This document shows, one piece after another, positions 56,337-64,000 of a stretch of DNA of 64,000 bases. The notes under the pieces were generated by a model. The model was not told where the DNA came from. It ran no database searches and saw only the letters and a list, made by a program, of their open reading frames with translations. Positions within the stretch are counted from its first letter, which is position 1. Each line of letters starts with the position of its first letter. Source of the stretch: Glandiceps talaboti (Eukaryota; Hemichordata; Enteropneusta; Spengelidae); the NCBI RefSeq assembly GCF_964340395.1, contig NC_135560.1, positions 124,001-188,000 of the forward strand, given 5' to 3'. The translations under genes and the position numbers were made by a program.

Positions 56337-56347
56337 TGAACTCCCTA

Positions 56348-56665
56348 CTTAAAAATGCAAGCTTCAAATTTCGTATAATATGATACATATATCAACCATA
56401 ATAATAGGCACCTGTCCTATGAAGATTGTTGCTACAACTTTTACCTTTTTATGAGTATTTTGAATAATGAACGATATTCAGTAATTAAGCAGTATGATGG
56501 ACTCTTCAAATTCCGTATAATTTGGCACATACATTAAGAAAGCACACTTGTCCAAAAACAAAGCCTGTTACCATATTTTTTTTTAATTTTAATGAGTTAT
56601 TTGCATAATTAGTGATTCCCTTACGGTAGGCATTCAGTTTAAATCTGGTTCTCAGATGTTTTAAG
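56348..56665 (-). repeat. Continuation of the interrupted AT-rich element
   Basis: It starts CTTAAAAATGCAAGCTTCAA, continuing the sequence broken at 47569. It includes TTTGCATAATTAGTGATTCC, matching 24640-24690. Confidence 0.8.
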
Positions 56666-57640
56666 AATTTAGAAAACATTTAGTTCTATTCTACGTAAAC
56701 GTCGTGTTGTTGCATCATACATCATGAGACGTCACACTGACCTCACACTTCGCTTTGTGCTTTCTTCAACTTCCAGTTCCTATGAAACTAGTTTGAAGGC
56801 TTTCACTAGCGATAGCTTGGCCAGTCTTGATTTACTGTGTAATCGTCAAATGTTTTCCAAATAATTATGAATTTATTTCTTTTTTTTACACTTTGGGTAT
56901 TTTACTTGCTATTAGTACTTCTGGGCAACTCATATATAATTTTCCGACCTTAGAATTTTTTTCAATGATCGTCAAGTTTTAGTACTTTCCTAAGCCGGTC
57001 CCACAACTAAACTGTTGTGGTTATACTTATAAGTTATAGCTGGGCGTTGTGACCGGTAGGTAACCGACTATTATCTACATCACTGCCTACTAGGTATAGG
57101 TACGTCAACGACACCACTACTTGACAGAAAACACTTGTCGCGCACACAAAAAGTTGTATGAAATTGTGATTTTACTAAGGAGTGCAGCAACCCAGAATGT
57201 ACATCGATCAAACATTTTGGTTTCATTTTATGTCATTCTATTTCAGTAACAATGTATCATTTTCACATACGTTCACACATGTGAGCTTGATTTTATGCAA
57301 ATTATCAGGCTAATAGAATGCACACAGACTCTTTTGTTCGCTTGTATTGTTTGCATTCGGTATTTGGCATTTCACACGTTGTTTATTTGCACCATTCACA
57401 GTGTCTTATCATGCTTTGTGTAACTTGTAAGCCTAATTGACAACTGGCCAACCGTTAGTACTAGACAAATTTGAAACAAATTTTCCGTCAGTTTGATGGT
57501 AAACCTGCTATATTGGCTACTAAACTTAGTTAAAGTCAGTTATTTCTACTCATGCTGCATCACTATATATTTACAAACAGTATATATGAAATATATGAAA
57601 TATGAAACAGTATATATGAAATGTGAAACTTTTTCAGTGC
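56666..57640. other. No gene recognised
   Basis: AT-rich. A small GTATATATGAAATATGAAA repeat lies near 57560-57630. Nothing else seen. Confidence 0.4.
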
Positions 57641-58830
57641 AAAATGGGATGAAGATATGAAGGCAAAGTCAGTGCTCCTTACAGCAGTTTGAATTTCCTG
57701 CATATGCATACATTACCCATTATCCTCTTTATATAGTGGACATCTGCCTTTAAATGCAGTGAATGTACACCTCAACATAATACTCTGGGTGTTAGATTTT
57801 CTAACTAACAGACGCGAATATGTAAGAGTAAATGGGACAGGGGTGAATAATCATAATCCGTCTGCAACAGTGTCTAGTATGCATAGTACGTCTACTGGTG
57901 CACCCCAGGACTCAGTAATCTCTCCTGTTCACTTTGTACACAAATGATCTTAAAATCACAAGTGAAAAGGGACAGATGGTCAAATATGCTGATGATACAG
58001 CATTTGGAGATTACTCAAATGATGAAAATCACTTTAGAAATCAAGTGCATCACTTAAAACAATGGTGTTAGGACAACTATCTAAAATTGAACACAAAGAA
58101 AGCAAAAGAAATTTAATTTCTTTTGCTTTCTTTGTGTTCAATTTTAGATAGCCCTCATGGTAATTGACTTTAATAGATCTAGAAGGGTTAAGTTAAATCA
58201 CTTGAAATTAACTCTGAGGTTGTAGAACATGTTTCAATATACCGCTACCTAGGAACACTCATTGATGACAAACTTACATTCCAACAGAACACTGATGCTG
58301 TATATAAGAAATGCCAAAAGCGAATGTACTTACTGCGTAAACTAAGATCACTGAATATTAGACCAGATATATTGAAAGCATTCCACTCTAGCCACATTGA
58401 GAGTGTAGTTACCTTTTCGTTTCTAAGCTGGTTTGGAGGGTTGACTTTTTCAATGTCAACAAATTACAGACAGTTGTTAACACCTGGACTACTATGTGGA
58501 ACTGAATGTAAAAGCATGAAATCATTATATGGAAAACGAGCACTTGTTAAAGCCACAAAAATTACCAATGACCCTTCCCATGCTTTAGTTCAGTATACTG
58601 AGATGCTTCCCTCGAGTCGCAGGTATCAAATTTTATCCTTGAGAACACGTCGTGCTCGGCTCAGTTACGTACATGTACCTGTGAATATTTTTTATGTAGT
58701 CTTTTACACAGTTTTTAATGTTTTTGTACTTCCATTGTTCTTAGTACTACTTTAACGTGTAAGTTTATCTGTATGTTTTTATGTGTTGTTGCAAGACAAA
58801 TTTCCTCGTGAGGGATAATAAAGTAATAAT
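57641..58830 (+). pseudogene. Rex1-like LINE, 3' half of ORF2 and 3' UTR
   Basis: In order: VLDFLTNRREYVRVNG, then STGAPQDSVISPV (GAPQG-type motif with Gly to Asp), then in another frame GQMVKYADDTAFGDYSNDEN with an intact YADD, QWC-stop-DNYLKLNTKKAKE, a 75-bp palindrome, VIDFNRSRRVK, VEHVSIYRYLGTLIDDKLTF, then 58324-58755 MYLLRKLRSLNIRPDILKAF, ESVVTFSFLSWFGGLTF. The 3' end has TTTCCTCGTGAGGGATAATA AAGTAATAATATT, the usual Rex1-like hairpin and tail. Stops and frameshifts throughout; the 5' part is missing. Confidence 0.9.
58077..58151. repeat. Perfect 37-bp-arm palindrome inside the LINE
   Basis: The left arm 58077-58113 (CTATCTAAAATTGAACACAA ...) is followed by one base and its exact complement at 58115-58151. 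The left arm is the normal LINE coding strand (YLKLNTKKAKE); the right arm is an inverted duplicate. Confidence 0.95.
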
Positions 58831-59060
58831 ATTAGTACAGACAAAGATTATATTTTAAGTGTTCAAATCCTCAGTGAGTAGTGCATATTCTGTATGTGCA
58901 GGGGTTGAAATAATGGCCTTTTACTTGCCCGGGCCTGGGCAAGTGATTTGAAGGCTTGGGCAAGTTGTATTGAAAAGTACTTGTCCCAAGGGGCAAGGAG
59001 AATTTCGTGTGATTATTGATCAGGGATGTTTTTGCCTGTGTTCATGCTGTACATGTACTT

Positions 59061-59430
59061 CACGAGCGTTGCCGGTGGCAATCTAATGGTTGGAGGAAAT
59101 AAACAACAATAGTGTGGTTTGTAGTCTGCGCTTGCACACTTCGTACGACGCCATTGTGTTGCTTGTTTTGAAAACGTGATCGCCAAGTAGTTTTAGTCGT
59201 CCAAACTGAGTTTTGCCGACCGGGTCTTCCTGATCTTTCTAAAACTAGTGCAAAAAGCCATAGGAATAAAAGAATGACATAGGCTATTATATGCTATGTC
59301 AGTCACTCACTATCATGACAACACGCAACACAATGGCATCGTACGAAGAGTACAAACACGGATAATGAACCTCACTATTGTTGTTTATTTTCTCCAACTA
59401 TTAGATTGCCACCAGCAACGTTCGTGATGT
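59061..59430. repeat. Nested foldback inside the hAT-like element
   Basis: The arms 59061-59165 and 59325-59430 are imperfect reverse complements (shared GGTGGCAATCTAATGGTTGG and AAATAAACAACAATAGTG). The spacer holds a CTATGTCAGTCACTCACTAT tract also seen near 59440. Confidence 0.8.
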
Positions 59431-60289
59431 TACATGATATGTCAGTTACTCACTATGAGGTTATTGTTGGATGTTATTAAAGAAACATGTATAGGAATGA
59501 AACAATAAAAAATGTTGAATTGATCCAAGGTCTTGGTTATTGCTATCATGATCAATGTGATGTCATGTTATAGTGTGGTGTGGTGTAATGTTATTGTTGT
59601 GTTTTGTCATTGTTGTTTTCTATTTTTTTTGTTCAATCTATTTTTGTTTAGAAAATCGGTAATTTTGACGCTGTAATTTTGCCACCAAGATTGATCGTAC
59701 AAAAACAAAACTCCATAAATGAACCACAAAGTACTTTCCCTTTCAAAATGTGATAATTTTAGAAAGAGTATTATCGTCTTTATTGACGACTGACTCTGTC
59801 AAAAATCATCCCATACACTTTGACTTCTCATAGAGCTCACTTGATCGTGAGGTGCGTATACTGGAATGAACCATTCTGTAGGAGGGTGGAGAATTTGGAT
59901 TTGAAGTTAAAAACCCTGTTTCGAACAAATATTTGTCATTTGGGCGCACAATGCGTAGCATTAAGACTACAGCACATACTACATTGCTTGTTTGACGTCA
60001 ATAGTGTCTTTTGAAAAGTTGCAGTTTACCTAAAGTCTCGCGGACTGATTTCCAATATGGCGGCGGTCATAATGCTCATTAACATATTCATTTTTTTTTT
60101 AAATTACAAAAAAAAATCATAAAAAATAGAAAAGAAGACGTGCTGACTTGAAATTAACAAATCTAAGTAAGCTACCCCCTGCGCATCAACACACCAGATA
60201 TCAAAGCAATCTGACAAGAGGTTTTCAAGGAGATGATGAAAATGACATTTTATGAAAAAAAATCATAAAAAATTGAAAATGGCACAGAT

Positions 60290-60505
60290 CAACTTGGCAT
60301 TAACAAATCTGAATAGCCTCCCCTCAGGGAACATGCACACCAAATATCGAAGAATTCTGACTGTCACTTTCACAGTAGATAATGAAAATATAAAAGTTTG
60401 ACGGACACCTATGATTCACTCTACTCTCTATACCTCAATACCCACCTACATGTATACCTAAAGCTACGCTTTCAGCTTTCGCTGACAGCGGAGCTAACAA
60501 AAGGA
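60290..60505 (+). repeat. Family 'CGGAGCTAAC' 3' end
   Basis: It matches 12665-12881 in reverse complement. It ends with the hairpin AGCTACGCTTTCAGC TTTCGCTGACAGCGGAGCT followed by AAC. Confidence 0.8.
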
Positions 60506-62280
60506 AAATTAAAATAATTATAGCAAAAAATACTGTCATGCCGTTTCAGAGCATAGAATTTAGAAATCACTAACTGTGACCAAAGGTACATTAAAATATA
60601 ACACACTTAAATCAGAGACAATCTCTCTCTACTGTCTAACAGTCTATGCTTAAAACGTAACACACACAGCATGTATAGCCGGCCAAACAATAGGCACTCA
60701 CGACACACCCACAACTTCAGTACCTTTTTTGCATTAGAAAGCTAACAAAACTTTCACTGTCAAGGTTTTCAGTTATAGCTGTCACATATAACCTACACAA
60801 ATACGCAAGAAAACCTTTGTATATTGAACGATTTTTTAATCCGCGAAAAAAAATTCTTCTGACCGTGAAACAGAAGGCATGAATATTAATTAGCATCCTC
60901 GCTGTGTGCTGAATGGCACGGGGCGATCCTACAGCTAGTTCGATGCACAGTGCATAGTGAACCAGCATGTCGAGGTGTATTCTGGTGAAAAAAAACACTG
61001 AAACACCACCAAAACAAGCTTTTAAAATCAAGAAACGTTGTAAAAATCTGGTAATTTGAATGTCTCCTGAGAGTCAAGGACCCATAGTTACCATAAACAA
61101 ACAATGTGAGTATGTATTTATTTCAGCTCAATCGGATCGAGTGTTTGCTAACACGGAAGTGACTTACGATTTTCATGTACCAACAATTACAAATCAACAT
61201 CAAAAGTGGGAATATGATGAAATTTGTATATATATTGAAGGATTTAGCACGTTTTCCATGTAAAATATCATTGCGGCCGTTTTTGAGTCCGTTAAAATTT
61301 GAATATTTAATGAGCAAGTGGTAAATTGCGGAAATTATACTTTCACGGTCGTTTTAGATGAAAAGTTTATTGTGCAAGACTCTGTGAACTTTGGCCTTGC
61401 ATCAAGAGCGTTGATTGGTTTATTTTAATGGATTAACTATTATATAGGGGTATAAAGGTACCAGAGACGAGGGGTGAGCTATCAAGCTAAGTTCAAATAT
61501 AGTTGCCGTTGATGGCTTGTTTACATTATTTCCCATTAAGCATTGCGTGAAAAAAGGGTTCACAAAGGTCACAGGCGTTCGATTAGATTGTCAAGCGTCC
61601 AATGGCGGGGAACGCTCGTGACTTATCAGACATTACGCATGTCTGATAGGAATTTGGATACATTGTATAACCACTGTGCCAACAAGTCTGGAAAATGATA
61701 ACATTGTAGCAATATTGAGACTTTCTTGACTGACCACTTTTCAAAACAATCTGGACCAGCTGTCCTTGACATACTTTGTTCACTCTATCAAGTAAAAAAC
61801 CATGAATGACAGTGACTCATTGAATATTGTTCAACAATAGTAAATTACAGCATGATTTTTCAGGTTTTGGGTGTTTGAATCCACTGCAAATTTTGTGGGT
61901 GAAAAATAGTTGGTGTGGATGAGGAAGGAAAGAAAATATATTTACATGGTGCAAAAGGAAATACTTGGAAAGATTTTATATGTGTTGAAATAAATGTTCA
62001 TTTTTTTATATTGATAGCTTATGAAAGTGCTGAAAAACTTGTGATTATTTTAACAACTACTTTCTACAGGTGAACAAAAAATTGTTTAATCCTATGTAGT
62101 ATGAATATTGATTAGGCCATATTATCTAGGACTCCTGTTAAAAAAAAAACACTTTATTGTGGAGAGAACTTTTCAGTACCCACAGAAACTTTCAAAGAGA
62201 CATTTTTTGATAATAAACAAAAGAAAGATCAATCAATCACGACAGTGCATTTGTAAGCCACACAAAAATATCCCACTATT
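60506..62280. other. Interior of the hAT-like element, no convincing ORF
   Basis: Minus-strand ORFs at 60717-61031 and 60886-61104 and plus-strand 61060-61263 overlap and look unlike any transposase. The rest is AT-rich. Confidence 0.4.
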
Positions 62281-62354
62281 TGGACTGGGCAAGCACTTTT
62301 TGTTTTCTACTTGCCAAGTGGATGAGCGAAATGTTTTTATTATTTCGACCCCTG

Positions 62355-64000
62355 ATGTGCATTGTGCATGCTGACTATTAGATTTTAAGTTATAAGTTAT
62401 GTATATTGCACACAACTAGTATTAAAATAAAACATATTTCAGAAGGGTTTTAGGAATACGACAAAATATAATCTGCATCTGAAAACAGACTAGCGTGCTA
62501 CTTAATTTCCACTGGTTTTTATTTTATCCAACTTTTCATCAGACCTTGTTTTAATCTGGCATGTGCAATATTTCCGCAAGACTAAATATTCATTGAGTTT
62601 TTACATGTATGTTTTCCTTTTTAGTCTATAAGTTGTGTCTTTGTTTTTATCACTTATTGTATGTTTTTTATTGCAGGCTTTATAAGTATTGTCATAACTT
62701 ATCTTATTTTATCACTTCAATTAAATTGCCTGCCATTCCCACTTCTGATCTTTGTCATTTAGCTGTTGCTAGGCATATTTGCATACACATTTTGAATCTG
62801 TATTCCCTTACCCACACATCCCTATTGTTAACTTTGTATTACATCATCATTTCAATGTTGCTAAGGGTATGGTGATGGTTGCTGTTTTCAACAATAACTG
62901 TTGAATAACAACCAGTGATTGGGAAGTCAACGCGCCCCGCGCCATAGTCGCATTTAATTGAAAATTGGCACATTGAAATTGACTTCTAGGCGCCCACAAA
63001 GGCGCATTGTGGCTAACAGTGAAATTTAGACACTTCAGTGCTGGAGTGCCGATTCGGTAGAGGCGAAGTATGGAAGTACATTGTAAACCCAACTCATGTC
63101 AGCTGTTTGAAATGATGCCCCCACACGTCGTCTTTTGCAAAGCAAATCTGAATACTTATACTGTTTCATGTCCCTCTATCCATGTTTGACTATTTGAATA
63201 CACGATACACGCGTGACCATTCCCCGGGTATAGTGAAACAGATCAAACCAATACGATTCAAGATATTCAAATTAGTATGCCCTTTGATGACCTCGCCTGG
63301 CCGTCACTGCGTTCATCATGCATGAGAAAAGACGTCAACTCCTTGAATGAATGTTACGATCAGTGATTATGATCACCGATGTTTTAGAATAAATACTTGA
63401 AGCATAAATTTATCAACACAATTACTAATCTTGTAGGTAACAACTCAAATCGCTACCACAGAAAACTACCGTCGCGATGTCCACTTTTCCGATGATATGT
63501 GTATAATACGGGTAAGGCTGGCCTGTACACTGTAACAAGTAAATTAGTGAGATTGAAATCTTTGTCGAATGATTTCGTATTTATGTACGGATGCGTAGTC
63601 TTTCTAAACAGTAATTTTTAGATCAGTTAGTATTTAAACTACGTTTCTGAGTTAATTATTCGGTATGTTATTGACGAGCTCCCTTTGTAAAAACGCTGTA
63701 CAAATTGAATGTCGGCGTTCGCCCGGCCGCGTTCAATGAAGCTCAATCATAACAATGGTGGCTGTCAAAATCGAAGATGCAATTTGACCATGTTGTTATT
63801 TCAGTGAGTTTATTCAGCAAGAAAACAACGTGTTCTATGTTTTTGTACTTCCTACATGATGTGATGATCATATTTTTTACCGGTACAACTTACAGTCTAC
63901 AAATTATACAATGAAACCATGGTATTCATAGTAACTTAGCTAGTAACACTGACACGATTCCGTGTTCCGTGTTCGTGTTTTGGGGGACATTTCTGAATAC
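62355..64000. other. Right edge, no gene recognised
   Basis: A diverged ~112-bp unit of the TACCGCC family lies at about 62757-62885 (TTAGCTGTTGCTAGGCATAT, GGTGATGGTTGCT). An ATGGTGGCTGTCAAAATCG micro-frame at 63754 stops after ten codons. The sequence near 63710-63735 is CpG-containing (GCCCGGCCGCG) and could belong to a promoter, but no gene is visible. Confidence 0.4.

Larger units (their letters stand above)
47570..56347. mobile_element. 8.8-kb TIR element carrying two decayed, convergent paralogous genes
   Basis: The ends are TAGGGAGTTCA (47570-47580) and TGAACTCCCTA (56337-56347), flanked by CTTAAAA on both sides (47563-47569 and 56348-56354). The surrounding AT-rich repeat is cleanly split: the uninterrupted sequence CTCTTAAAAATGCAAGCTTC is present at about 24391. 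Inside are a plus-strand gene remnant (48718-52467), a minus-strand related gene (55487-53552), and two younger AGTCCCC repeats. An 11-bp TIR and a 7- to 8-bp duplication would fit hAT- or KDZ-type cut-and-paste transposons; I cannot choose. Confidence 0.75.
58899..62354. mobile_element. 3.5-kb element with hAT-like CAGGGGTYGAAATAAT ends
   Basis: The left CAGGGGTTGAAATAAT and right ATTATTTCGACCCCTG are inverted repeats, flanked by ATGTG (58894-58898 and 62355-62359), a 5-bp duplication. Both subterminal regions carry several ACTTGCC/GGGCAAGT motifs (58921-59000 and 62285-62325), like transposase-binding repeats. The interior has no transposase; it contains a nested foldback (59061-59430) and a CGGAGCTAAC repeat. 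The CAGGG start is common in hAT elements; superfamily by inference. Confidence 0.75.

Noticed and set aside
63754-63786. ATGGTGGCTGTC with good start context near a CpG-rich stretch
   Set aside because: The frame stops after ten codons and no donor site is evident, so a first exon cannot be supported.

Overview
The window looks like nuclear DNA from a metazoan, most likely a marine invertebrate. It is AT-rich, its few coding pieces are split by GT-AG introns, and it is packed with DNA transposons, LINE fragments, a Penelope-like fragment and short palindrome-rich repeats containing ACATGTA-type motifs. I cannot name the species. Nothing suggests a prokaryotic or organellar origin.

Host gene content is thin. 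The one host gene I recognise is a PIGF homologue (GPI-anchor ethanolamine-phosphate transferase subunit) on the minus strand. Two phase-compatible internal exons lie at 34412-34542 and 25423-25539, separated by an ~8.9 kb intron full of repeats. Weaker pieces are a terminal exon at 1-84 (+), a decayed plus-strand gene at 7.8-15.7 kb, and a possible domain exon at 37473-37684 (-).

Layout. 1-2.4 kb: a possible gene end and a hairpin-terminated repeat. 2.4-7.4 kb: a foldback element with long terminal inverted repeats made of tandem subrepeats, broken by a LINE. 7.8-15.7 kb: decayed exons interrupted by a TTA-flanked element (8783-10826) carrying a SAP-like ORF and a TTAA-flanked element (11117-12400) carrying a short acidic ORF. 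12.9-21.6 kb: a large inverted pair of one repeat whose left copy holds an internal insertion. 16.5-17.3 kb: a 63-bp minisatellite. 22.3-25.2 kb: a composite repeat. 25.4-34.5 kb: the PIGF exons with LINE, MITE and satellite-like DNA between them. 35.8-38.5 kb: Penelope and LINE debris. 40.2-41.2 kb: a 982-bp near-perfect foldback whose arms each carry a mirrored first-exon-like ATG. 43.3-45.2 kb: LINE endonuclease and another hairpin repeat. 46.6-56.7 kb: an AT-rich repeat split by an 8.8 kb TIR element that carries two decayed, convergent, paralogous coiled-coil genes. 57.7-58.8 kb: a Rex1-like LINE. 58.9-62.35 kb: an element with hAT-like ends. 62.4-64 kb: nothing recognised.

The main biological interest is the mobile DNA. 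Element boundaries can be read directly because elements interrupt one another: target duplications and interrupted repeats or ORFs bracket several of them. At least three short families with unrelated sequences share one plan: internal tandem repeats, then a short microsatellite in some copies, then a terminal hairpin followed by CTAA.
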